This document shows positions 1 through 9,201 of a stretch of DNA of 64,000 nucleotides, in pieces. Made by a program: the position numbers and the translations under genes. Source of the stretch: Phytohalomonas tamaricis (GTDB lineage Bacteria > Pseudomonadota > Gammaproteobacteria > Pseudomonadales > Halomonadaceae); NCBI RefSeq assembly GCF_003012345.1, contig NZ_PVRV01000021.1:62001-126000 (forward strand), written 5' to 3'. The notes beneath the pieces were generated by a model. It was not told where the DNA came from and searched no databases. It saw only the letters and a list, made by a program, of their open reading frames with translations. Position 1 is the stretch's first letter. Every line of letters starts with the position of its first letter.

Positions 1-1468
1 GGCGGACCAGACGCTGCGCCAGGATACCGTTAATCGTCGAGGCGAGCAGATAGTCTTCAACACCCATGTCTAACAGACGTGTAATACTGCCGGCTGCACT
101 GTTGGTATGCAGAGTAGAGAGTACCATATGCCCGGTTAAAGACGATTGAATGGCAATGCGACAGGTTTCTAGGTCGCGCATTTCTCCGATCATGATCACG
201 TCAGGGTCTTGACGCACAATGGAGCGCAGGGCACCGGCAAAGTCGAGCCCGATGCTAGATTTGACCTGGATCTGGTTGATACCTTCAAGTTGATATTCCA
301 CCGGATCTTCTACAGTAATAATCTTGCGCTCGGCCGTGTTCAGCCGTGACAAAGCCGTATAAAGCGTCGTTGTTTTGCCCGAGCCAGTGGGGCCGGTCAC
401 CAAAAAAATACCATGTGGCCGCTCAAGAACATTCAGTAACGTACCTAACGCCTGTCCGGCAAAGCCGAGACTTTCGAAATCGAAGCTGACTGACTCGCGG
501 TCAAGTAAGCGCATCACGACGGATTCGCCAAAACTGGTGGGCACTGTCGATACACGTAAATCCAATTCTTTGCCCTGAATACGCAGCATGATACGGCCAT
601 CCTGAGGCAGGCGACGCTCCGCGATGTCCAGCTTGGCCATAATCTTGACGCGTGAAATGACCGCAGCAGTTGAGCTGGCAGGCGGTGATTCGGACTCGTG
701 CAGCACTCCATCGATGCGATAGCGTACCTTGAGTCGATTTTCAAACGGTTCGATATGAATATCCGATGCTCGATGCTCTACGGCCCGTTGGATGATTAAG
801 TTGACTAAGCGAATGACGGGGGCTTCAGAGGCTAGATCTTTCAAGTGCTCAATATCATCTTCAGAGCGGGATTGTGCATCAAGATTTTCAACGATCGTGC
901 CCATGGCTGAACGACCTTGGCCGTAATAGCGCTCTATCAGGTTCTCGATGTCACTGCGTAGCCCTATAGATAGATTAACCTGACATTCGCAGGCGTAAGC
1001 CATGGCATCAATGGCGTAGCGCTCCGCCGGATTAGCTACTAAGAGGTGCAAATAACCCGAATTATTTATATCCAGCGGTACGATATGATGATGTTTGAGA
1101 AAGCGTGGAGACACCTGAGGCATATTTTCTAGAAGCTCTGGCGCATCATCTTCATTCAGGAGCGGCGCGCCGAGTAAGGAGGACCATGCCAACGCCAGAT
1201 CGCGTTCGGAAACCATCCCCAAGCGTAAAAGAAAGGTGCTAAAGCTTTCCTCATCATTTTCATACAGGCGGCGGGCGCGTTCGATATCGCTCTGTTTCAG
1301 CTTGGCTTGATGTACTAGCCAGTCACATACGGATTGATCGGTCAATTCTACTGTGCATGCATCAAGTACACTACGACCCTGCTCAACGGTACCGTCAGTC
1401 AGCGATAGGGCAGCTGGGCGTTGCCCATTATCAGCCAAGGCCGATGAGTTTCGGTGGAAGAGGCTCAT
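1..1468 (-). CDS. gspE: Type II secretion ATPase GspE (3' end beyond window)
   Basis: Hexameric cytoplasmic ATPase that powers pseudopilus assembly in type II secretion. The reading frame runs without a stop from an ATG at 1468 to the left edge, giving 489 residues. Visible in order: a long N-terminal GspE/XpsE-type domain (about residues 50-200), then the ATPase core with Walker A GPTGSGKTTTLYTAL, an Asp box (EDPVEYQ), Walker B region (DPDVIMIGEMRDLET) and His box (TGHMVLSTLHTNSAAG). The zinc-binding Cys region and C-terminus lie off the window. PilB or MshE ATPases are alternatives, but the motif spacing fits GspE best. It is about 55 kb from gspF-N on the same strand, so it may belong to that system or to a second one. 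Identification as a GspE/PilB-family ATPase is near certain; the exact system is inferred. Confidence 0.88.
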   Translation of the reverse strand, partial: MSLFHRNSSALADNGQRPAALSLTDGTVEQGRSVLDACTVELTDQSVCDWLVHQAKLKQSDIERARRLYENDEESFSTFLLRLGMVSERDLALAWSSLLGAPLLNEDDAPELLENMPQVSPRFLKHHHIVPLDINNSGYLHLLVANPAERYAIDAMAYACECQVNLSIGLRSDIENLIERYYGQGRSAMGTIVENLDAQSRSEDDIEHLKDLASEAPVIRLVNLIIQRAVEHRASDIHIEPFENRLKVRYRIDGVLHESESPPASSTAAVISRVKIMAKLDIAERRLPQDGRIMLRIQGKELDLRVSTVPTSFGESVVMRLLDRESVSFDFESLGFAGQALGTLLNVLERPHGIFLVTGPTGSGKTTTLYTALSRLNTAERKIITVEDPVEYQLEGINQIQVKSSIGLDFAGALRSIVRQDPDVIMIGEMRDLETCRIAIQSSLTGHMVLSTLHTNSAAGSITRLLDMGVEDYLLASTINGILAQRLVR

Positions 1469-1526
1469 GTCAGTAAGTGATCAATATCTAGTGAGGCGGC
1501 AGAGCAAGACCTAACGGATGATGAAC

Positions 1527-1761
1527 CTATCCATCTTTTTTCTTTTCATCCGCTTGATAGGTAAATCCCAAGTGCTTACACGCACCAAAACCGCTTGAAC
1601 AGGCAGAACTATGGGCAACCAGCGGCTAGAAGTGGTCCGTCGAAGGGGTATTCTCGCTTATGACCACACGAGATGTTATTCACCAAAGGTATAGTGGACC
1701 TTCTGTTTGGCATTACGCTGCTCCCTGCCATTGCGACAGGGAGAAGATCACTACTTGATTA
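1527..1761. other. Short intergenic stretch with a hairpin downstream of tspO
   Basis: A 7-bp stem (CTCCCTG at 1721-1727 pairing with CAGGGAG at 1737-1743) lies just past the tspO stop, but no T-tract follows in the tspO direction, so a terminator is only possible. No gene is supported here. A short minus-strand frame ending near 1527 carries two cysteines (SACSSGFGACKH) but has an upstream stop and no start signal. Confidence 0.3.
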
Positions 1762-2256
1762 TTAGCCCAATACTTGTGGATTGAGTTGCCATGCAGTAAA
1801 CGTCAATGCCGAAGCCACACTGACCCAAATCAAGTAAGGTACGAGCAATACACCGGCCAGTGGCTTTATGCGCCAGAAGAGTACAACTGTGGCCAGTATC
1901 AATACCCAAAGCAGCACTATCTCGGCAAATGCCAGTACGCCAAGATGCCAAACGAAAAACAGCCAACTCCATAAAGCATTTACGGCAAGCTGTACGAGAA
2001 ATAAAGTAAGCGCACTCCGCGTGGTGCGAAAGCCGTTGCGCCAGACCAGCCAAGCGGCAATACCCATCAGGCCGTACAACGTCATCCACACGGGACCAAA
2101 CACGGACGCAGGCGGTGCCCATGTTGGCTTTACAAGCTCCGTATAAAAAGAAGCGGCCTCAATTGAAGCGATGGCGCCAATAGCTGCAGCAACATAGCTG
2201 ATCCCAAGCCACAGGATAAGGCCATAACATTGCTTGCGTGTTGATAAATGACTCAT
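1762..2256 (-). CDS. tspO: TspO/MBR family tryptophan-rich sensory protein
   Basis: Five-helix inner-membrane protein of the TspO/peripheral benzodiazepine receptor family, which binds porphyrins and related ligands and modulates stress or tetrapyrrole responses. The 164-residue length is normal. Family signatures are clear: KPTWAPP in the loop after helix 1, a WLVWR segment, AVNALWSWLFF in helix 3 and PYLIWVSVASALTF followed by LNP at the C-terminus. Five hydrophobic segments span the protein. The ATG at 2256 is preceded by an AAAGG ribosome site. It stands alone between the gspE-type gene and an AT-rich gap. Family assignment is secure; the ligand and role here are not known. Confidence 0.92.
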   Translation of the reverse strand: MSHLSTRKQCYGLILWLGISYVAAAIGAIASIEAASFYTELVKPTWAPPASVFGPVWMTLYGLMGIAAWLVWRNGFRTTRSALTLFLVQLAVNALWSWLFFVWHLGVLAFAEIVLLWVLILATVVLFWRIKPLAGVLLVPYLIWVSVASALTFTAWQLNPQVLG

Positions 2257-3098
2257 AGAAGAACCTTTAAAATGACTGGGCTATACGCTCATCAAGATAC
2301 TCATGAGCCCCAAAATACTGCATATAATCTAGCCTTCAACACAAGAGTTAGAAGCTCATACGAGTAATAGAGTGTCCCTACTGGCAACATTGTTTGGTTA
2401 GAGACTGCTCAAACAATCTCCGATAAGTGCATGAGGCTGTACTACATAAGGAGCACGACCACATCACGCTGCTGCTTGAGTTCCACATCGAGACAGTACC
2501 CGAAAGGGATCGGATGGATCCTTTGTAAGTAGGTTAAGTGGGGGGAATCGTAATACCGTCTGCCGCAAGTGGGGCCTTCAAAGCCGTATTGTTACTTTTC
2601 TCAATGATAATTGTGCTGGCGAGTTTGCGGTCTAACCGCGACACGGCCGAACCCGCGAGCGTATATCCACTGGCGGTAACATTATCGATCATTGAAACGG
2701 AGCCGGCGTTTGGCTATGAATGGTAGATATTTATACCGTTATATAATTTAAAGGTTGAGAATAATTCAACGATAAAAATCTAAATTTTGACTTAAGCAGT
2801 TATAAGATTATGCAATGCAAAAATAGCCGACAGTAAAGATAGCTATAGAAGAGGATATAGTCATTCAATGAATAGGTTGCTAAAAGAATATTTGTTTATC
2901 AGTGTCTGGGTTAATTAATTAACTCACCAAATTTTCTAGTACAGATAAAACATAGGCTGATGATAGCAACTCTTTCCAAAAACCGACAAGCAGAGGCCAA
3001 GCAAGGCAAAAAGCGGAGTGTTTACAGAATGCACGAGTACTTTTATTACGTTTTAACGTCTTACGGATGAACACCGGCACTTTCCAGATAGGGTCACA
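2257..3098. other. AT-rich gene-poor interval (842 bp)
   Basis: No convincing gene. A 62-codon GTG-initiated frame at 2538-2726 has one hydrophobic run (AVLLLFSMIIVLASL) but no recognisable family and no clear ribosome site, so it is not called. The segment contains many stops in all frames and A/T runs and may be decayed DNA plus the tspO promoter region. Confidence 0.4.
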
Positions 3099-3647
3099 TT
3101 ACTGGACAGTACCGTGCATTCTGGCACCTGCTGCACAACTGAGTCGTTCTGTAATAATCGTACCGTTGACCTGAGCGCGTGATAGCAATGCTACCTTGTC
3201 AACGCCTTTCAATTGCCCTGTCACGCAACCATCGACAATAATGCTGCGTGCTTCGACTGAGTCACTCACCGAGCCGGTTATTGCGATGATAACTTCATGA
3301 TGGTTGGCCAGAACCGTACCAAGAATGGCACCACGAATAACTAGCGGTTCTTGGGTGACTATGTCGCCACGTATCTGTATGGAAGGCCCGATCAGGCTGG
3401 ACGGCTGCTTCATTACAATCGCAGCAAAAGACGCTGTCTGCCGCGTGGAGGGGGAAGATGATGCGTTGGAGTGCAGCACATTACTTTGATCAGCCGATTT
3501 GATGCTATCGGTAGATGAGTCTGCCGGTTGCGGTAATCTTGAATGATCAAATGTCCGCGAGCGCTTAGCCATACGCCATTTCCCATCCAGTATAATAAGG
3601 GGAATTGCCAACACTCCGAGCAAGATAAGCCAATCTTCGAACTCCAT
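3099..3647 (-). CDS. Membrane-anchored bactofilin
   Basis: Polymer-forming bactofilin: a beta-helix scaffold protein that organises cell-envelope or surface machinery. The C-terminal half (about residues 78-182) is the bactofilin domain, with repeated short strands typical of the right-handed beta-helix (IQIRGDIVTQEPLVIRG, then GSVSDSVEARSIIVDG). Unlike most bactofilins it begins with a hydrophobic helix (WLILLGVLAIPLIIL) followed by DGKWRMAKRSR, an arrangement that resembles the ZipA N-terminal anchor, then a Ser-rich linker of about 45 residues. ATG at 3647 has an AGGA site. It is divergent from a second, soluble-type bactofilin at 3987. The domain is well supported; the ZipA likeness is only an observation on the N-terminus. 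Confidence 0.85.
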   Translation of the reverse strand: MEFEDWLILLGVLAIPLIILDGKWRMAKRSRTFDHSRLPQPADSSTDSIKSADQSNVLHSNASSSPSTRQTASFAAIVMKQPSSLIGPSIQIRGDIVTQEPLVIRGAILGTVLANHHEVIIAITGSVSDSVEARSIIVDGCVTGQLKGVDKVALLSRAQVNGTIITERLSCAAGARMHGTVQ

Positions 3648-3986
3648 AGATATATCCTATTGTCATCTTGATTGACCCAGTAATATGCCAAATATTGGCG
3701 TAATAAAACCTGTTACGCTTCGTGCTACTCATCTGAGACTACAGAATTACAGTAAATCGGGTCAACGGTAGGGGGTCGTTAAGCCAGGGTATGATAACGT
3801 ATCATATATAAGTATGATCGAATGTCGAGAAGGCGATCATTGTCCCTATTAAGGCGGTGCTTGGCGTGGCCTCCTTGAAGATAACGAACTGTACGCCAAT
3901 ACCGTTCAAGTGAAGCGATATCGAAGCGGGACAATTCCGCTAGCGTTACTCACTATGTGACCTACCTCATACATGGAGCTTCTATC
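3648..3986. promoter_or_regulatory. Divergent bactofilin promoter region with inverted repeat
   Basis: This 339-bp gap separates two divergent bactofilin genes and must hold both promoters. A perfect 6-bp inverted repeat, ATGATA-acg-TATCAT, lies at 3791-3805, followed by an AT-rich stretch. It could be an operator, but nothing in the window identifies the protein that would bind it. Confidence 0.4.
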
Positions 3987-4574
3987 ATGTTCAGCAAGCC
4001 AAAGCCCTCGAACGTATCCGATGACCATGTCGTATCACCTCAAACGATGGGTGCTTCATCACGTAAAGACGAACGTGATATAGAACGCTCCGTTCGTAGC
4101 ATGGCTCTGATAGGCCCTACTACCCATATTGAAGGTGATATTGTTGGGGAAGAGGATCTAACTATTGAAGGTCAAGTGAAGGGGATTATTGAGTTCAAAG
4201 CTAATACTGTCACCATTGGCAGCAAAGGTAACGTACAAGGCGATGTGTTCGCCCACACCCTGCACGTTTCGGGAGAAGTGAAAGGGCGTTTAATTGCGTC
4301 GGGTAAGGTTACCGTGCATCACGGTGCTCGCGTTGCAGGTACTATTATATCACCCTGTCTTGTACTGGAAGACGGCAGTATTTTCCATGGTAGTGTTGAT
4401 ATGGACCCAGAGCACGAACTGTTGAGCGAGGCATTCGGCACAACACCATCGGCTTCCGACGAGACCCAGCACGCCGCCTTCAGCTCCGCTGAGACTGCGC
4501 CGAAGGATGCATTTCTTGACGAGGAAGACATCCTCCAGACCCCATCGGATGCTGATCACAACCGGTTATCCTGA
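3987..4574 (+). CDS. Bactofilin family polymer-forming protein
   Basis: Cytoplasmic or membrane-associated bactofilin, 195 residues. The central domain (about residues 38-140) shows the usual beta-helix periodicity: HIEGDIVGEEDLTIEGQVKG, then NVQGDVFAHTLHVSGEVKG and HHGARVAGTI. N-terminal and C-terminal tails are polar and the C-terminus is acidic (about residues 150-195). ATG at 3987 is chosen because a GGAG lies nine bases upstream; a GTG at 3957 would add ten residues but lacks a ribosome site. It is divergent from the membrane-anchored bactofilin, and the two probably co-polymerise, which is inference from adjacency. Confidence 0.9.
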   Translation: MFSKPKPSNVSDDHVVSPQTMGASSRKDERDIERSVRSMALIGPTTHIEGDIVGEEDLTIEGQVKGIIEFKANTVTIGSKGNVQGDVFAHTLHVSGEVKGRLIASGKVTVHHGARVAGTIISPCLVLEDGSIFHGSVDMDPEHELLSEAFGTTPSASDETQHAAFSSAETAPKDAFLDEEDILQTPSDADHNRLS

Positions 4575-4586
4575 TCGTTTTTACGT

Positions 4587-4928
4587 TTAGCGCTGATTAC
4601 CCGCATCCTGCTGGATATCGGACTCACCGCCAGTGTTGTTCGATGTATTGTTCATCTGCTCTGCTTCCTCGGCGCGCCCCATAGTGTCCGAGGAGAGTAC
4701 GCTTGGCGTGGCTTCATCTTTTGGATGAGGCATATTCGGATTGGCACCAAGCTCGTCGCTGGCCGTGGGGGTACCGGTTTCGCCCATGTCCATCTGGGCA
4801 TCCTGAGAGGCTTCATTAATTGTCTGGCGGGTACTTTCTACCGCGCTTTCGTTGTCATCACTACACGCATTGAGGCTACCTACAACTATTAGCGCCAAGC
4901 TGAAAAATGATAAGCGTACTAAGTTCAT
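4587..4928 (-). CDS. Small disordered lipoprotein
   Basis: A 113-residue predicted outer- or inner-membrane lipoprotein of unknown function. It has a positively charged start, a hydrophobic core (LSFFSLALIVVGSLNAC) and a lipobox with cysteine at about residue 22. Everything after the cysteine is polar, rich in Ser, Asn, Asp, Glu and Met with no predicted fold. AAGGA precedes the ATG at 4928. It converges on the bactofilin gene, ending 12 bp from it. A second lipoprotein with the same architecture but different sequence lies at 39057-39416. No homologous family is recognised. Confidence 0.75.
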   Translation of the reverse strand: MNLVRLSFFSLALIVVGSLNACSDDNESAVESTRQTINEASQDAQMDMGETGTPTASDELGANPNMPHPKDEATPSVLSSDTMGRAEEAEQMNNTSNNTGGESDIQQDAGNQR

Positions 4929-5225
4929 GATTTATCCTTACGGGGCTACTATAAAAAATTTGCTATGAATATGAAGTAGTGCAGCAAAGGTCGAGCAATT
5001 ACACAAGTCGAAAGGAAAAGGGAGGAACGACGATCAACTATTTTGGTTTTTCCTGCCACTACTTAGTTATATGAAATGATCGTTCCAGGCTAAGCGACGA
5101 ACCTAAGCCGAAGAAGGTTATCCGTAATAATAAGCAGAAAAACAACATCTTCTTGGCCAATAGCCAGCCTGTAGATTTTGCTAATCTTGCCGATGAAATA
5201 TTGACTAAACATTCTGAGAAGAACA
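4929..5225. other. Intergenic stretch
   Basis: About 300 bp, AT-rich, holding the promoter side of the minus-strand lipoprotein and the leader of the small gene at 5226. No repeat, RNA gene or protein remnant was recognised. Confidence 0.4.
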
Positions 5226-5456
5226 ATGCGCAATCTTGAAGATAATATTCGCAGGGAAATAGAAGGCTATATTAGTGCAGGCATGAGCCTAGATGTAGCA
5301 GTAGATCATGTTCACCGGAACCGTCAGGGACGGCTGGGCATGATGATCGATACAGTACATAGCGCTATCGCTGCTTCCCTAGCGGTTCAGGGGCAGCCAT
5401 CAACGTCGTTGTCCAGGGTTCCGACTTTTTCTGGACACCATATTCTGGGAATGTAA
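5226..5456 (+). CDS. Hypothetical 76-residue protein
   Basis: Not recognised. The ATG at 5226 follows a GAGAAGA ribosome site at a good distance. The first 45 residues look like an amphipathic two-helix segment (NIRREIEGYISAGMSLDVAVDHVH) with charged residues; the C-terminal third is Ser- and Gly-containing and probably unstructured. There is no signal peptide or membrane helix. It is isolated, on the plus strand, between the lipoprotein and the GGDEF gene. Coding is supported by the ribosome site and by the composition of the first half only. Confidence 0.45.
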   Translation: MRNLEDNIRREIEGYISAGMSLDVAVDHVHRNRQGRLGMMIDTVHSAIAASLAVQGQPSTSLSRVPTFSGHHILGM

Positions 5457-5936
5457 TGGCGAGCAGCAGGGTAGTTGGGCAGCAGAATAACTATGAGTAG
5501 TGTGTTGGCGAGAAAGAATGAGTTGTGCCAAGGGGTTCCAGGCGCATAAGGTATCTTCGTGTTGTTCGCTGAACACGATCTATTAGCATCGCGCGTAGAG
5601 ATAATGCTGCCGCTAATTTTCTCATATCATCTACCAAATAGCGCCACAGTTTTCTAACGCTACATTAAAGACATAGATGCAGAAGTTTTGGTTGGCTTTG
5701 GGATGATGCCATGAAAAGTATACCGCTCTCATACCTGCGTGTTTGCTGTTAAGCATAAAAACGTAAAAGTATTTAATATCTTAGTAGAAGATAAAAAGAT
5801 AAGTTAATTTGCTATGCTTCTCCATTATTGCATGTTTTTCGCCACAATAAGACAGAGTTAAGTCATAAGCGCAATAAAAGAGTGGTATAATTAGTTTCGA
5901 GCTTGATTACTTTTCATTTCTTTCTGGAAGTTTATA
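5457..5936. other. Gene-free interval upstream of the GGDEF gene
   Basis: AT-rich 480-bp leader with no open frame of note. Its right end holds a promoter for the downstream GGDEF gene (see 5862-5891). No terminator was recognised after the small gene. Confidence 0.4.
5862..5891 (+). promoter_or_regulatory. Candidate sigma-70 promoter of the GAF-PAS-GGDEF gene
   Basis: A perfect TATAAT -10 box lies at 5886-5891, 45 bp before the TTG start. The matching -35 (GTCATA at 5862-5867, 18-bp spacer) is weak. Assigned from position and consensus only. Confidence 0.4.
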
Positions 5937-7853
5937 TTGATCCATAACGAGATTGAGCGAATTAAGCTCCTACATGCTTTAAATCTCCTTGATACCGAAG
6001 CAGAGCCTGTCTTTGACCGTATTACACGGCTACTTGCCAAAACACTTAATCTCCCGATTGCGCTAATTACTCTTGTAGACTCTCAACGACAATGGTTCAA
6101 ATCCAAAGTCGGGCTCTCCATCACAGAAACGTCCATTGAAGATTCCTTTTGCGCGCATGCGGTTGCTCGGAACTCCCCTTTAATCGTAAACGATGCCGTT
6201 AAAGATGCCCGGTTTAAAACGAATCCTCTGGTAACGGACGAACCCTTCATTCGCTTCTATGCAGGGATCCCTATCAGAACAATAGAAGGTTATCCAGTGG
6301 GTACGCTGTGTGCGATTGATACTCAGCCCCGACAGCTTACAAATGATGAGCGGGAAACATTGAGTGACTTAGCGGGTTTAGTAACTCATGAAATACAAAG
6401 GCGTGAAACGGCTTTACTCTCTCGTTCATATATCGAAAGTTCCGATGCTCAGATTAAAGCCAATGAAGCACGCGTTCATAATGTTTTTATGAACGCGGGA
6501 GTTGGTATTGCATTAATATCAGCTGTAGGAAAGTGGTTAGATGTTAATGATGCTTTATGTGAGATGTTAGGTTACAGCCGTACAGAAATGGAACACTCTG
6601 ATTTAAATTTTCAGGACATTACTGCATCAGATGATTTAGAAAATAGCCTGCGTCTTATGCAGCAGTTAATAGATGGGCGTATTGATAAATATCGGCTTGA
6701 GAAGCGCTATTTAAAAAAAGATGGGGATTACTTGTGGGTCAACATGAGTGTCACCAAACAGCTAAGCCCAAAAAGAAAAATTGATTACTTTGTGGCAATT
6801 ATTGAAGATATCCATGCACGCAAAGAAGCTGAGGAGTCTTTGGCCATCTTGCGAGTGGAGCTAGAGGAGAGAGTTGCAGAGCGGACTAAAAAGTTAAGCC
6901 GAGCCAATGAAATGCTGTCTACTAGCATGATACAGCAAGTGCGATCAGAGAGTGCTTTACGTAAACGTGAAGCAGAACTCAGCGCTGTATTGGAAAACGC
7001 TAATGACGCCTACATTAGTTTAGATAAGACTGGAATTATTAACGCGTGGAATCGCGCGGCAGAAGAAACCTTTGGTTGGACACGTCACGAGGCATTAGGT
7101 GAACATGTTGATACCCTCATTATCCCTCCCGAAATGCGCCAGGCGCATAGAGAAGGTATGAAGCGCTTTATCGATAGCGGAATCACCAAGGTTGTGGGGC
7201 AAAGGCTCGAAGTATCAGCCCTTCATAAAGATGGTTCCAGCATACCCATTGAGCTGCGCATCAGTGCTATTGATATTGATGGCGAAAAGGTTTTCAGTGC
7301 ATTCCTGCATGATATTTCAGAGCGTAAGCTAGTTGCAGAGAAAAGAGAAAAAGAAGCTTTGCAAGATGCATTAACTGGACTTCCAAACCGCCGAGCATTA
7401 TACGAATTGTTACCGCGGGCTATGGCTAGGGTAAAGCGTAGCCGGAAATCGCTTGGATTACTGTTTTTAGATCTCAATGGATTCAAAGCAGTAAATGATA
7501 CCTATGGGCATGAAGCAGGCGACATTATTTTAAAAGAAGTAGCTAGCCGACTACGTGATGCTGTACGTGAAACCGACGCTGTATTTCGCTTGGCAGGAGA
7601 TGAGTTCACTATTGTCTTGGAAGGCCTTACTTCAGATGTGGCAGATTCAAAAAGGCTTGCTAAAGAATTATTGCAGGTGATAAGTAAGCCGCTTATTACC
7701 AAGTCCTTTACAGCACACGTATCGACCAGTATCGGTATTGCTCTTCACAGTGTAAACGGCATTCAAACAGCTCAACAAATTATTAAATCAGCTGATAGTG
7801 CCATGTATGAAGCAAAGAGAGCGGGTAAGGGGATTGTGATATCCTCTTCTTAG
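5937..7853 (+). CDS. GAF-PAS-PAS-GGDEF diguanylate cyclase
   Basis: Cytoplasmic signalling enzyme predicted to make cyclic di-GMP from GTP. It has 638 residues and no membrane helix. Order: GAF domain (about 10-155, with GIPIRTIEGYPVGTLCAID), PAS 1 (about 180-300), a short coiled coil (about 300-345), PAS 2 (about 345-465, with AVLENANDAYISLDKTG) and GGDEF (about 475-638). The catalytic loop reads AGDEF, a common active variant, and an inhibitory I-site RETD sits five residues before it. DALTGLPNRR marks the domain start. The start codon is TTG with GGAAG upstream. Sensor ligands are unknown. No partner gene adjoins it. Confidence 0.92.
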   Translation: MIHNEIERIKLLHALNLLDTEAEPVFDRITRLLAKTLNLPIALITLVDSQRQWFKSKVGLSITETSIEDSFCAHAVARNSPLIVNDAVKDARFKTNPLVTDEPFIRFYAGIPIRTIEGYPVGTLCAIDTQPRQLTNDERETLSDLAGLVTHEIQRRETALLSRSYIESSDAQIKANEARVHNVFMNAGVGIALISAVGKWLDVNDALCEMLGYSRTEMEHSDLNFQDITASDDLENSLRLMQQLIDGRIDKYRLEKRYLKKDGDYLWVNMSVTKQLSPKRKIDYFVAIIEDIHARKEAEESLAILRVELEERVAERTKKLSRANEMLSTSMIQQVRSESALRKREAELSAVLENANDAYISLDKTGIINAWNRAAEETFGWTRHEALGEHVDTLIIPPEMRQAHREGMKRFIDSGITKVVGQRLEVSALHKDGSSIPIELRISAIDIDGEKVFSAFLHDISERKLVAEKREKEALQDALTGLPNRRALYELLPRAMARVKRSRKSLGLLFLDLNGFKAVNDTYGHEAGDIILKEVASRLRDAVRETDAVFRLAGDEFTIVLEGLTSDVADSKRLAKELLQVISKPLITKSFTAHVSTSIGIALHSVNGIQTAQQIIKSADSAMYEAKRAGKGIVISSS

Positions 7854-8462
7854 TCTAGAGGATAGAGCCTTGTATACAGTGTGTGCGGCTATAAATAAGT
7901 GCTATATGGTTATAAATAGAATCGCGATTAGCAGATTGTCGCAATTAATACTATAAGTCCTAGCAAGGGGTTAATGCGGTCCATCGCTATATGTTGTTGT
8001 CATTTTTCTCATAGACCTATCTTCTACATTAAGATAGGCGTAGCTCTTAAATTCGCTCTGATAGACGTGTCTGCTGCTCGCGTAAGCAGCGAGGAAGCAA
8101 GCTCCCACCTCAGCTTATCGTGGCTCAGTTACGTCCTCATAATGAGTATCGGTATGATCTGGCCTGCAAGACCAGCTGGTCAGCGTTAGGCTGAGTAGTC
8201 AGCCTGTCTGTTGTGGCTATCATCCTAAATATATTCATTTTCTGGCTGCTGGTTAGCATTCGGCAGAAGGGCCGCATAAATAAAGAAATATCGAGGGAGC
8301 AGTGCCTATCTTGCTTCAGGCAGCACGAGAGCCCTAGCGTATTAACGTGTTGATTTAGAAGGTGTCTGAAGGACTCGCTGACATTAAGCAAAGTTTTCTG
8401 TTATATTTAGCGATAAGTATATATTATTTAAATTACAGGTTATAAGCATAAGGTTTTTAATC
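7854..8462. other. Gene-poor AT-rich interval
   Basis: No supported gene. Two overlapping short frames on opposite strands (7974-8189 and 8137-8391) have neither recognisable domains nor ribosome sites. A 10-bp palindrome, AATCGCGATT, lies near 7920. No clear terminator for the GGDEF gene was seen. Confidence 0.4.
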
Positions 8463-8687
8463 ATGGCTGATATAGATCAAAATGAATGTAAATACTGTGG
8501 GCATGAATGGCAAGCAGATGAGTCTATTTGTCCAAGTTGCGGCAATCCTCATAAAAGAGAAAATTCCATCTTTCCGCCTTTTAATGGTCATATGGGTTTT
8601 TATTTAAATATTGGCATATCGCTATTGTTTATTATAGCCTTCTTGATCTACGGTATTTATAGCATATTGGATTATACTTCTATGTAA
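8463..8687 (+). CDS. Small zinc-ribbon single-helix membrane protein
   Basis: A 74-residue protein of unknown function. Residues 9-26 form a zinc ribbon with two CxxC knuckles (CKYCGHEW then CPSCGNPH), and residues about 47-68 form one membrane helix (YLNIGISLLFIIAFLIYGIY). A TAAGG site precedes the ATG. The ribbon would face the cytoplasm if the N-terminus is inside. Gene-poor DNA flanks it on both sides, so context gives no hint of its job. The four spaced cysteines and the helix make chance coding unlikely. Confidence 0.65.
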   Translation: MADIDQNECKYCGHEWQADESICPSCGNPHKRENSIFPPFNGHMGFYLNIGISLLFIIAFLIYGIYSILDYTSM

Positions 8688-9201
8688 TGCTGAATTATGC
8701 ATTTATATAAAAGTTGGGCGTTATTTGCTCTTTATTATATATCAAGAGTCGATATGTAGCTATGTGGTTCAGTATTATAGAAGTGGCGCTTATGTATTAA
8801 GAGTTGCGTGCGGTCGGCCTATTAACGACAGTTAAATATATAAAACTTGTTTTATAGGCACTTGGCAAACATAAGTGAGTCCCGATACATACTCTTTCTA
8901 TGCAAGACGCAGTTTGCTTCGGCTGGTTAGGCTGAATTCTTCTCTTACTTTAGTGTTTAGGCTTAAACCAGCGCAGCTCGTATAGGATATGAAAAAGTAA
9001 TCATGACGGAGCGATGAATATTTACGGCTTTATACATTTTTAGATTAAGGCACAAAGCGTAGTCATGGAGCTTGGATAAGCTCTACAATAGGGAAAGCAT
9101 GTATAGGATATACATTGATGATGTCCGGTTATGTACGGTTAATTAGTTGAAAATATCGATCGCAAGCTTCTATAGCCCTTCTCCTTCTGGACTAACGTTG
9201 G
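8688..9201. other. Gene-free interval left of the catabolic island
   Basis: AT-rich 514-bp spacer at the left boundary of the island. No terminator, repeat, tRNA or att-like sequence was recognised. Confidence 0.4.

Noticed and set aside
2538-2726. 62-residue GTG frame with a hydrophobic stretch
   Set aside because: No ribosome site or family, in decayed-looking DNA.
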